A stretch of DNA of 11,170 nt from Pseudomonadota bacterium (GTDB taxonomy: Bacteria; Pseudomonadota; Gammaproteobacteria; Burkholderiales; Burkholderiaceae_B): the NCBI GenBank assembly GCA_023432075.1, contig JAEYVD010000639.1:1-11170 (forward strand), read 5' to 3'. Of this stretch, positions 1 to 6,424 are shown in pieces. The position numbers and the translations under genes were made by a program. Every line of letters begins with the position of its first letter. Positions within the stretch are counted from its first letter, which is position 1. Under the pieces are notes generated by a model. That model saw nothing but the letters and a program-made list of their open reading frames with translations, did no database searches and was not told the origin of the DNA.

Positions 1-171
1 TGCCAGACGTCCGCGGCGGCCGAACTCTGCTACGAGGCGATGGGATACGGGGCGCAGCTTGTGCAAGTCAATCCCAACCCCACGATGCTCGATCGCGTGG
101 CCAGTCACAGCATCAGGGGTCCGGCCGAAAAGGTGCTGCCGCTGCTGCTGGCGCGCGCCTGGCCCGGATGA
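1..171 (+). CDS. SIR2-family NAD-dependent protein deacylase, C-terminal fragment (5' end outside window)
   Basis: The frame is open from base 1 to a TGA at 169-171 and gives 56 residues; the start lies to the left of the window. The fragment contains a Rossmann-type strand and turn, LVQVNPNPTMLD at about residues 21-32, followed by ASHSIRGPAEKVLPLLL. This matches the end of bacterial sirtuins, where a (V/I)xxNPxPT segment contacts NAD and an 'IRGxAxEVLPxL' tail closes the Rossmann domain. Such enzymes remove acyl groups from lysines using NAD and work in the cytoplasm. The catalytic His and any zinc-binding Cys residues lie upstream and cannot be checked. The stop is 11 bases from the stop of the convergent WYL regulator, and no terminator hairpin is visible between them. 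The family call rests on this tail alone, so the subclass is unknown. Confidence 0.65.
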   Translation, partial: CQTSAAAELCYEAMGYGAQLVQVNPNPTMLDRVASHSIRGPAEKVLPLLLARAWPG

Positions 172-182
172 TGCGGGGCGGG

Positions 183-1235
183 CTAGAGGTAACGGCGCGC
201 CAGTTCGCGCGCCTCGTGGGCAAAGCGGTTGCGAATGGCTTCGGGTTCCAGCACCTCGATCGAGGACGCGTGGCCGTGCAGCAATTGCCACAGCATGACG
301 GAGGGGCGCACGGTGGCCGTCAGCATGAAACCGTGCTCGTCCTCTTCGATCTGCTGATCGCCCGACAGCCAGAACTCGCGCAGCGGATGGCGGCGCCGGC
401 GGCCGTCGTCCAGCATGGGTTCGGCGGCGTGCAGGCGGATCCGGGTTTCCTCGCCCGGATCGAAGTTCAAGGCTTCCTCGCGGCGCACGAAGTCCTGCAG
501 GTCGAACGTGGGGTCCGGATCGGCCGGCTCGTCCAGCAGCCGCACCTCGGACAGCCTGTCCATGCGGAACAGGAATCGCCTGCCCGGCTGGCTCGGCCCC
601 CATGCCACCATGTACAGCACGCCCGCGCGGTCGACCATCGCCAACGGCGTCATCACGTAAAGGCGCTCGGCTGGCGTCTTCTCGCCAAAGGGGGTGTTGC
701 GAAATGACAGTTTGCGGTTGTAGTAAAGCGCGCCGCTGACCTGGCGGTAGACCTCGGCGGACACCGTGGGCAGCACGATGGGATGCGTGCCGTCGATACG
801 CAGGATCTTGCGCGCCCAATCATGCGCCGGTCCGATCGCAGGCTGCGAGCGATGCGTCTGCAGATATCGCCACGCGCTGTCGAAGGTGGCTTCCAGGTCG
901 TCCAGCACGACGGCCGGCAGGTGGCGGTCGGCCACCTGCTTGAGCGCGCACATGGCCATCGCCATGTTGGCGTTCATGTTCTGGATGTGGAAATCGGTGC
1001 GCCGCAGGGTGCGGTACCAGAGCTTGCCGCGGGTGGCGCCCGCACTGCCGACGCAATCGAGCTTGAGCAGCGTGCGGCGGATCTGCTTGTCGCCCGGCGC
1101 GGGGTTCAGCAGCGTCGCGAGCCGGTTGCGGATTTCCGCCATGCCCATGCCCCTCTCCATCGCTTCGGCCTCTTCATCCTCAACATACGGCAGGATGCGC
1201 AGCAGGTTATCGACAAGCGTATGGTCCAGTCCCAT
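183..1235 (-). CDS. WYL-domain transcriptional regulator
   Basis: This 350-residue protein has an N-terminal winged-helix-like part (about residues 5-75, with GMAEIRNRLA and KQIRRTLLKLDCVG), a linker, a WYL domain at about 155-235 and a C-terminal WCX-like domain at about 262-345. In the WYL core the usual W-Y-L strand reads GVLYMVAWG (205-213), preceded by ERLYVMTPLAMV and followed by RRFLFRMDRLSEVRLLD, which is the family pattern. WYL proteins are usually DNA-binding regulators whose WYL fold senses a ligand or nucleic acid. The ATG at 1233-1235 has no good Shine-Dalgarno sequence, but the next in-frame Met residues (26, 30, 32) would cut into the winged helix. It converges on the SIR2 gene and is divergent from nothing, because the EAL gene upstream is on the same strand 172 bp away. 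Upstream GTTAA half-sites suggest self-regulation (inference). The target genes are unknown. Confidence 0.85.
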   Translation of the reverse strand: MGLDHTLVDNLLRILPYVEDEEAEAMERGMGMAEIRNRLATLLNPAPGDKQIRRTLLKLDCVGSAGATRGKLWYRTLRRTDFHIQNMNANMAMAMCALKQVADRHLPAVVLDDLEATFDSAWRYLQTHRSQPAIGPAHDWARKILRIDGTHPIVLPTVSAEVYRQVSGALYYNRKLSFRNTPFGEKTPAERLYVMTPLAMVDRAGVLYMVAWGPSQPGRRFLFRMDRLSEVRLLDEPADPDPTFDLQDFVRREEALNFDPGEETRIRLHAAEPMLDDGRRRRHPLREFWLSGDQQIEEDEHGFMLTATVRPSVMLWQLLHGHASSIEVLEPEAIRNRFAHEARELARRYL

Positions 1236-1250
1236 GGCAGATACAACAAA

Positions 1251-1262
1251 TTAACCCGTTAA
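1251..1262. promoter_or_regulatory. Inverted repeat TTAAC-CC-GTTAA, possible operator of the WYL gene
   Basis: TTAACCCGTTAA has perfect 5-base arms around a 2-base centre and lies 15 bases upstream of the WYL gene ATG, just after the predicted transcription start. A further copy of CCGTTAA occurs at 1293-1299, so the half-sites flank the candidate -10 box. An autoregulatory operator is an inference from this position; no family consensus is known to me. Confidence 0.3.
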
Positions 1263-1273
1263 ACAACGCAGGC

Positions 1274-1279
1274 ATTCTA
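1274..1279 (-). promoter_or_regulatory. Candidate -10 box of the WYL regulator gene
   Basis: On the minus strand this reads TAGAAT, five of six matches to TATAAT, in an unusually AT-rich stretch of this GC-rich window. It would place transcription initiation near 1267 and give a leader of about 30 bases before the ATG at 1235. I see no good -35 hexamer 16-18 bases upstream, so the promoter may be weak or depend on an activator. Confidence 0.35.
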
Positions 1280-1407
1280 TCTGTAAAACCGTCCGTTAAT
1301 AATTTGGTGCGGTAAAGATAATGCCGGCGGCGCGCCAGGACGGGGCTTTGGATTATGTCGGCTGTGCGCAAAATAAAATAGACATTCGACAACCTGCCGC
1401 CAGCCTG

Positions 1408-2934
1408 TCACTCGGCGACGATGTCGCTCAAGGGCACCGGCCGGCCGAACAGCCAGCCCTGGCCGACCGCCGCGGGCTGGCGTTCAAGCAGATAGCTGGC
1501 CTGCGCTTCGGTTTCGATGCCCTCAATGATGAGGTTGATGCCCAGCTCGCGCGAGATGGCAATCACGTGGTCCACGATCAGGGTGCCCGCTTCCTCCTCG
1601 CCGATGGCGCTGGTGAAGCTGCGGTCCAGCTTGATCGCGTCGGCCTGCAGTTCGGCCAGGTAGTTCAGGTTCGAATGGCCCGTGCCGAAATCGTCGATGA
1701 ATACCTTGAAGCCCTTGCCGCGCAATGCCTTGACCATCGCCAGCACGTGGCCGTCGGACAACGGCGTGCCCTCGGTAATCTCCAGCGCCACATTGGCGGG
1801 CATCAGGCCGCGCTCGCTGACCGCGTCCATCAGGAAGTTCCGGTAGCCCGCGTCCTTCAGGTCAGCCGCCGACACGTTGATGCTGACGTAGAGCGCCGGG
1901 TTCTCCCGAAGGCGTTCGTGCAGATCGCGCAGCGCCTGCGACGTCACCAGCCGCGACAGCGCGCGGCCCAGTCCCATCGCCTCGGCCAGCGGCACGAACA
2001 GGATCGGCGAGACGTCGCGGCCGCGGGCGCGCCAACGGGCAAGCGCCTCGAAGCCGGCCAGTTGCCGCGTGGCGAGCTGGCGCAGCGGCTGGTAGTGGAC
2101 CTGGATGTCGCCGGCCAGGATGGCCTTGCGCAGCTCGGTCCGGGCGCTGCCCGCGTGCAGGCGCCACATGACGCAAAGGCCGGCCAGAAAGGCAAGCGCC
2201 AGGGCGCCGACGACCGACATCACCATCGCGGGAAGCTGGAACCAGGCGTCGGACCGCAGCCGGGACACGACGCAGATGTCCGGGCCGCCATCCGGCGCGC
2301 ACAGCCAGGCGCGGCGCTCGGGCGCGAAGCCGAGACCGTCGCCGGCATCCCCATCGGCGGGCACGTCCAGATCGTGCGCGCGGCCGAAGCGCCGGTACAC
2401 GTGGCTGCCGTCACGCGTCACGATTTTGGCGTCGATGCCCGAGCCCGGTTCGGGAAAGCCGTCGAACGCGCCCGGCGCCGTGAACACAATGACGTCGCGC
2501 AGTGAAGCCATGTCGCCGATGATGCGGCGGTCGACGATATTGGCCGCGCCCACCCAGAGCTGCAGTCCGCTGGACACCGTGAATGCCGGCGGCGGCAGGG
2601 CCAGCGGCTCGGGCAGCCTGCCCCAGGCGGCCGAGCAACGCAGCATGCCGCCCAGCGTGCGGCCGATGTCGCGGATGTAGGTGGAATTAAAGAGCAGCAC
2701 GCGCAGGGTCGCCACGTCCGACTCCGAACACAGGGCGCCGCCCTGCGTGGCCGCGGCCATGAGGCGGTGGCCCTCCTGCGCCACGCGCAGGGCGTGCGCC
2801 AGCAGCCGGGCGTTATGCCCGGCAAGCCTGTCGTCGGCCTGGTTCAGCTCGATCTGGCGTCCAGCCAGCACCCCCGCGAGGAATCCAAGCGCCGACAACA
2901 ACAACACGAAAGCCGCAATTCTGGGACGTGACAT
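1408..2934 (-). CDS. Membrane c-di-GMP phosphodiesterase, CSS-motif sensor plus EAL domain
   Basis: Numbering is for the 508-residue form starting at the ATG at 2934. The protein has a short cytoplasmic start, TM1 at about 6-25, a periplasmic region at about 26-232, TM2 at about 234-257 and a cytoplasmic EAL domain at about 267-508. The periplasmic part has the CSS layout: a first Cys (69), a spacer, then CSA with Cys100 in place of CSS, as in E. coli PdeC-type enzymes whose cysteine pair responds to redox state. The EAL domain keeps every catalytic signature: FEALARWR (E296), INVS (N353), EITEG (E385), IDDFGTG (D414-D415), AIKLDRSF (K435, D437), EGIE (E471) and QGWLFG (Q492). It should therefore hydrolyse c-di-GMP to pGpG. 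A TTG at 2988 would add 18 residues. I prefer the ATG because it puts a short basic segment before TM1, but neither start has a good ribosome site. No GGDEF domain is present, and no terminator is visible downstream. Confidence 0.9.
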   Translation of the reverse strand: MSRPRIAAFVLLLSALGFLAGVLAGRQIELNQADDRLAGHNARLLAHALRVAQEGHRLMAAATQGGALCSESDVATLRVLLFNSTYIRDIGRTLGGMLRCSAAWGRLPEPLALPPPAFTVSSGLQLWVGAANIVDRRIIGDMASLRDVIVFTAPGAFDGFPEPGSGIDAKIVTRDGSHVYRRFGRAHDLDVPADGDAGDGLGFAPERRAWLCAPDGGPDICVVSRLRSDAWFQLPAMVMSVVGALALAFLAGLCVMWRLHAGSARTELRKAILAGDIQVHYQPLRQLATRQLAGFEALARWRARGRDVSPILFVPLAEAMGLGRALSRLVTSQALRDLHERLRENPALYVSINVSAADLKDAGYRNFLMDAVSERGLMPANVALEITEGTPLSDGHVLAMVKALRGKGFKVFIDDFGTGHSNLNYLAELQADAIKLDRSFTSAIGEEEAGTLIVDHVIAISRELGINLIIEGIETEAQASYLLERQPAAVGQGWLFGRPVPLSDIVAE

Positions 2935-3343
2935 GGGGACCGGTGACACATGGGCGGCGCGTGGTGAGTCATTCTGCGCGTAAGGCAATGTAACCGAAGA
3001 TTCACATCCTTAAACGGGAAATTCACCCCTGCGGACCCGTCAATTGTGGCTTTCGAAACGGCCCCCGCCCCACACGCCGCCCTCGCCAGAATCCCGGTCT
3101 GCGTGGCTTGGCGGCCCCTTCTACGGGGAAACCCGATATCAGAATTTGCGCGACGCCCATGATCCCGCGTTATGCACAGGTACGGACCTGCCCGCGGCCA
3201 TGCCGAAATTTTCCAGGCAGATCAACGGGTTGCATCGGCGCCCGCGGCCGGCTGCGCGCGCCCCGCGCGCGCTCGGGCGCGGTATCGGATCGGCTCGGAC
3301 CCGGGCATGCTTGCGGCCTTCGGCCTTTCTTCTGGAGATTCCT
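2935..3343. other. Intergenic region between the EAL gene and the carbamoylase gene
   Basis: This gap of about 400 bases holds the divergent control regions of the EAL gene (minus) and the carbamoylase gene (plus). If the EAL protein starts at the alternative TTG, the gap begins at 2989. The plus frame that runs into the carbamoylase is open back to 3044, but its product there is rich in Arg, Pro and Ala and resembles no nitrilase-fold N-terminus, so I treat it as non-coding. I see a small GC-only hairpin (GCGCGCG-CCC-CGCGCGC at 3254-3270) and a 5-bp stem CAGGT-ACGG-ACCTG at 3178-3191. No convincing sigma-70 promoter, RNA gene or riboswitch could be recognised by eye. Confidence 0.5.
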
Positions 3344-4303
3344 GTGACCCCCTCTTCCCCGTCCCGCAAAATGGGCCTGGCCGTCGCTCAGATGGGCGCC
3401 GTCAATCTTGCCGATTCCCGCGCGGCGGTCGTGCGCCGTCTCGTCGAGATGATGCGCGAAGCTGCCGCCCGCCAGGCGGAATTCGTCGTGTTTCCCGAGC
3501 TGGCGCTGACGACGTTCTTTCCCCGCTACTGGATGGACGACGCCGAGGCGGTGGAGCGCTACTTCGAGAAGAGCATGCCCAACGCCGACGTGCAGCCGCT
3601 GTTCGACACGGCGCGCGAGCTGGGCATCGGCTTTTACCTGGGCTATGCCGAACTGACGCCGCAAGGCCGCCAGTTCAACACCGCGATCCTCGTGGACCGC
3701 AGCGCCAAAATCATCGGCAAATACCGCAAGATCCACCTGCCGGGTCACTCGGACCACAAGCCCGACGCCCCCTTTCAGCATCTGGAAAAGAAGTTCTTCG
3801 AAGTCGGCGACCTGGGCTTTGGCGTTTGGGACACCCACGACGTGAAGATCGGCATGTGCCTGTGCAATGACCGGCGCTGGCCCGAAACCTACCGCGTCAT
3901 GTCGCTGCAAAGCGCCGAGCTGATCGTGCTGGGCTACAACACCCCGTCGTTGAACATTCACTGGAACGAGCCCGCGCACCTGCGCACCACCACGCACGAG
4001 ATCGTGCTGCAGGCCAGCGCCTACCAGAACGCGGTGTGGATCGGCGCAGCCGCCAAGTGCGGACACGAAGACGGTCATCACATGATCGGCAGCTCGATGA
4101 TCGTGGCGCCGTCCGGCGAGATCGTGGCCCGCGCAAGCGGCGAGGAAGACGAGGTGATCACCGCCCGCATCGATCTCGCGCTGGGTCAGACCTTCCGCGA
4201 CCACGTCTTCAATTTCGCCAAGCATCGCAGCCCGCATCACTACAAGCTCATCGTCGAGCGCACCGGCGCGGGCGACCCGCTGCCGCGGCCCGACGCCGAC
4301 TGA
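3344..4303 (+). CDS. N-carbamoyl-D-amino acid hydrolase (nitrilase superfamily)
   Basis: The GTG start at 3344 has a good ribosome site (GGAG, 6 bases upstream) and gives 319 residues, close to the roughly 304 of the Agrobacterium D-carbamoylase. The enzyme hydrolyses N-carbamoyl-D-amino acids to the free D-amino acid, CO2 and ammonia in the cytoplasm, the last step of the hydantoinase route. The nitrilase-fold triad is complete: Glu52 (VVFPELALTTFFPR), Lys129 (GKYRKIHLPGH) and Cys174 (CLCNDRRWPE). The supporting residues HLPGH (131-135), FQHLEK (144-149), GYNTP, a YQN near 227-229 and a C-terminal FNFAKHR...HHY are typical of D-carbamoylases and not of other nitrilases. The segment at about 201-218 differs from the Agrobacterium sequence as I recall it, so substrate preference may differ. 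No hydantoinase or racemase gene is next to it. A strong terminator follows, suggesting a single-gene transcript. Confidence 0.9.
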   Translation: MTPSSPSRKMGLAVAQMGAVNLADSRAAVVRRLVEMMREAAARQAEFVVFPELALTTFFPRYWMDDAEAVERYFEKSMPNADVQPLFDTARELGIGFYLGYAELTPQGRQFNTAILVDRSAKIIGKYRKIHLPGHSDHKPDAPFQHLEKKFFEVGDLGFGVWDTHDVKIGMCLCNDRRWPETYRVMSLQSAELIVLGYNTPSLNIHWNEPAHLRTTTHEIVLQASAYQNAVWIGAAAKCGHEDGHHMIGSSMIVAPSGEIVARASGEEDEVITARIDLALGQTFRDHVFNFAKHRSPHHYKLIVERTGAGDPLPRPDAD

Positions 4304-4330
4304 GGCCGAGAGCGGCTTGCCGTACCCGGG

Positions 4331-4361
4331 ATTGCCCGCGCCACCGCGGGCAATTTCTTTT
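4331..4361 (+). terminator. Rho-independent terminator after the carbamoylase gene
   Basis: A perfect 10-bp stem (ATTGCCCGCG / CGCGGGCAAT) closes a 4-base CCAC loop and is followed directly by TTCTTTT. It lies 27 bases past the carbamoylase stop codon. This is the clearest terminator in the window and separates the carbamoylase from the OCD-family gene. Confidence 0.9.
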
Positions 4362-4384
4362 GGGTGCCGCCGCCTTTGCGCTGC

Positions 4385-4390
4385 TAGACT
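4385..4390 (+). promoter_or_regulatory. Candidate -10 box of the OCD-family / quinone oxidoreductase unit
   Basis: TAGACT, four of six matches to TATAAT, lies between the terminator and the start codon at 4435. The nearest -35-like hexamer is TTGGGT at 4360-4365 with a 19-base spacer, which is not ideal. A promoter is expected here because the terminator ends transcription upstream; the exact boxes are uncertain. Confidence 0.3.
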
Positions 4391-4434
4391 GCCCGATGGC
4401 CCCTTGATTGACCGACCATGCAGGCAACGAACCG

Positions 4435-5370
4435 ATGCGCTTAATCGACACCGAGCAGACCCGCAACGCCCTGTCCTTCGACACCGTCATTCCCGCGCTG
4501 CGGGACGCCTTCCGCGAAGGCGCCACGGTGCCCGCCCGCCACGTCCACGCCATCCAGTCCGGCAATGCGCACGGCACCTCGCTCATCATGCCCGCGTGGA
4601 GCGAACGCGGCTATTTCGGCGTGAAGATCATCAACATCTTCCCTGACAACACGCATCAGGGCCTGCCCGGCCTGCACGCCACGTACAACCTGTACAGCGC
4701 CAGAACGGGCGTGCCGGTCGCGCACGTGGACGGCGACATCGTCACCGTGTATCGCACCGCCGGCGCCGCCGCGCTGGGCGCGGACTACCTTGCCCGCGCC
4801 GATGCCCGCACGCTGCTCATCGTCGGATCCGGACGCATCGCGGGACTGGTGGCGCAGGCCATGCGCACGGTACGCCCGATCGAGCGCGTGCTGGTCTGGA
4901 ACGTGCGGCCGGCGGGCGCCGAGGCGCTGGCGGCCAGCTTGCGCGGCGAGGGCTTCGATGCGCGGGCCGTGACCGACCTGCAGGCCGCCACGGGCCAGGC
5001 CGACATCGTCAGCTGCGCCACGCTGTCCACCGAACCCCTCATCCGTGGCGCGTGGTTGCGGCCCGGCACGCACCTGGACCTGATCGGCAGCTTCAAGCCC
5101 GAGATGCGCGAGACCGACCCGGCCTGCTTTGACGGCACGACGGTCTACGTCGACACCGACGAAGCGCCCACCAAGTCCGGCGACCTGCTGTCGGCGTTCG
5201 AGGCTGGCGTGCTGACGCGAGAGGGCATCGCCGGCAATCTGCACCAGTTGGCCGCGGGCGAACGTCCCGGCCGCCAAAACGACCAGGAGATCACGGTGTT
5301 CAAGGCCGTGGGCAGCGCACTGGAAGACCTGACACTGGCGACGCTGGTGTACGAATCCGTGAAGGACTGA
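4435..5370 (+). CDS. Ornithine cyclodeaminase / mu-crystallin family NAD(P)-dependent oxidoreductase
   Basis: The ATG at 4435 gives 311 residues, normal for the family. A TTG at 4408 would add nine residues unlike family N-termini, so I reject it. Family landmarks in order are FGVKIINIFPDN (Lys64), GLPGLHATYNLY, DGDIVTVYRTAGAAALGADYLA (Arg107), the dinucleotide-binding turn VGSGRIAG (130-137), a DLIGSFKPEMRETD segment (215-228) and TKSGDL. The family includes ornithine cyclodeaminase, delta-1-pyrroline-2-carboxylate and piperideine-2-carboxylate reductases, L-alanine dehydrogenase and mu-crystallin. True ornithine cyclodeaminases carry a GGDCPGKTE-like segment where this protein has GSFKPEMRE, so an imine reductase or amino acid dehydrogenase role is more likely (inference from family knowledge). 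The protein is cytoplasmic. It lies 48 bp upstream of the quinone oxidoreductase gene and is probably co-transcribed with it. Confidence 0.85.
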   Translation: MRLIDTEQTRNALSFDTVIPALRDAFREGATVPARHVHAIQSGNAHGTSLIMPAWSERGYFGVKIINIFPDNTHQGLPGLHATYNLYSARTGVPVAHVDGDIVTVYRTAGAAALGADYLARADARTLLIVGSGRIAGLVAQAMRTVRPIERVLVWNVRPAGAEALAASLRGEGFDARAVTDLQAATGQADIVSCATLSTEPLIRGAWLRPGTHLDLIGSFKPEMRETDPACFDGTTVYVDTDEAPTKSGDLLSAFEAGVLTREGIAGNLHQLAAGERPGRQNDQEITVFKAVGSALEDLTLATLVYESVKD

Positions 5371-5374
5371 AAGC

Positions 5375-5390
5375 CGGGCCCGCCGGCCCG
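5375..5390 (+). other. GC-rich hairpin between the OCD-family and quinone oxidoreductase genes
   Basis: CGGGCC-CGCC-GGCCCG forms a 6-bp stem with a 4-base loop, followed by an A tract and not a T tract. It therefore does not look like an intrinsic terminator on either strand. It could slow transcription or protect an mRNA end between the two genes, which is speculative. Confidence 0.4.
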
Positions 5391-5418
5391 CCAAAAAAAC
5401 ACCCCAAGGAGACAACGC

Positions 5419-6399
5419 ATGACGCAGGCACGTTCCATCCAGTTGACCGAATTTGGCGGCCCGGAAGTCATGCGGCTCGTCGACACCGCACTGCCGCCCC
5501 CTGGGCCCGGCGAGGCTCAGTTGCGCCAGACGGCCATCGGTTTCAACTACATTGACATCTACCAGCGCGCGGGCAAGTATCCGCTGCCCACGCCCACGGG
5601 GCTGGGCCATGAAGCGGCCGGCGTGATCGAGGCGGTGGGCGAAGGCGTGACGGACCTGCGCGTGGGCGACCATGTGGTCTACATGAACGCCGGCGTGGGC
5701 GCATACGCCGACCGGCGCAACGTGCCGGCCGCGAAACTGGTGAAGATCCCGGCGGGCATCTCCGACGAGGACGCCACGGCCGTCTTCTTCAAGGCCATGA
5801 CGGCGCAATACCTGGTCAAGAAGACCTACGCGGTCCAGCCCGGCGACATCGTGCTGGTGCATGCCGCCGCCGGCGGGGTGGGTCAGATCCTGAGCGGCTG
5901 GGCGCATGCGCTTGGCGCCACCGTCATCGGCACAGCCGGCTCCGCCGCCAAATGCGACGTGGCCCGCGCGGCCGGGTGCGATGCCGCCATCGATTACTCG
6001 CAAGACGACTGGGTCCAGCAGGTGATCGCGGCCACAGGCGGCAGGAAGGCGCGCGTCGTCTATGACTCGGTGGCCCGGCACACGTTCATGGGGTCGCTGG
6101 ACTGCGCGGCGCCGTTCGGCATGGTCGTGCTGTTCGGCGCGGCCTCCGGCCCGGCGCCGGCCATCGACCCGGAACTGCTGAACAAGAAGGGGTGCCTGTT
6201 TCTGACGCGTCCGTCCGTGTTTCCGCACAACGCGGATACGCAGACGTTCCGCGCCAATGCGGCGGACGTCTTTGACGCCATGCGAAGCGGCGCGGTCCGC
6301 GCGGCTATCGGTGCGCGCTACGGCCTGACGCAGATCCAGGACGCGCATCGCGCCGCCGAGCACCGCGCCGTCACAGGCGCCATCGTCATCACGCCCTGA
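5419..6399 (+). CDS. QorA-like NADPH:quinone oxidoreductase (zinc-free MDR family)
   Basis: The ATG at 5419 follows a strong ribosome site (AAGGAGA, 7 bases upstream). The 326-residue protein matches the E. coli QorA type in length and landmarks: a GroES-like N-terminal half with NYIDIYQRAGKYP and GLGHEAAGVIEAVGEGV, the NADPH-binding turn AAAGGVG (149-155), then RVVYDSVARHTF, SLDC and a LNKKGCLFLTRPS segment near the C-terminal third. The zinc ligands of alcohol dehydrogenases are absent, as expected for quinone reductases of this branch. These soluble enzymes reduce quinones or alpha,beta-unsaturated carbonyls with NADPH. The gene probably shares a transcript with the OCD-family gene upstream. 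Its stop codon is 22 bases from that of the convergent LysR gene. Confidence 0.88.
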   Translation: MTQARSIQLTEFGGPEVMRLVDTALPPPGPGEAQLRQTAIGFNYIDIYQRAGKYPLPTPTGLGHEAAGVIEAVGEGVTDLRVGDHVVYMNAGVGAYADRRNVPAAKLVKIPAGISDEDATAVFFKAMTAQYLVKKTYAVQPGDIVLVHAAAGGVGQILSGWAHALGATVIGTAGSAAKCDVARAAGCDAAIDYSQDDWVQQVIAATGGRKARVVYDSVARHTFMGSLDCAAPFGMVVLFGAASGPAPAIDPELLNKKGCLFLTRPSVFPHNADTQTFRANAADVFDAMRSGAVRAAIGARYGLTQIQDAHRAAEHRAVTGAIVITP

Positions 6400-6424
6400 C
6401 CGGCAGGCGCGAGGGCCGGCGTCA
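6397..6424. other. Imperfect hairpin spanning both convergent stop codons
   Basis: CCGGC (6400-6404) pairs with GCCGG (6415-6419). Outside a 2-base bulge, the TGA stop of the oxidoreductase pairs with the TCA (minus-strand stop) of the LysR gene. There is no T tract on either side. It could act as a weak shared transcription end point, but short GC-rich stems are frequent in such DNA. Confidence 0.25.

Noticed and set aside
1207..1392. Small 61-codon minus-strand frame in the AT-rich gap upstream of the WYL gene
   Set aside because: It begins at TTG, overlaps the WYL start in another frame and sits on the likely promoter. There is no family match or sign of coding.
1321..2505. Open frame of 394 codons on the plus strand over the EAL gene
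   Set aside because: The opposite strand encodes a full EAL domain with all motifs. The plus product is rich in Arg, Gln, His and Ala, as shadows are here.
3254..3270. GCGCGCG hairpin ahead of the carbamoylase
   Set aside because: It is a simple alternating GC run, likely by chance in this composition, with no T tract.
3044..3343. N-terminal extension of the carbamoylase back to an ATG at 3044
   Set aside because: The extension has no nitrilase-family similarity, and the GTG at 3344 has a well-placed GGAG and gives the usual family length.
3170..4240. Open frame of 356 codons on the minus strand over the carbamoylase
   Set aside because: The carbamoylase on the other strand has a complete catalytic triad and ribosome site; the antisense product resembles nothing known to me.
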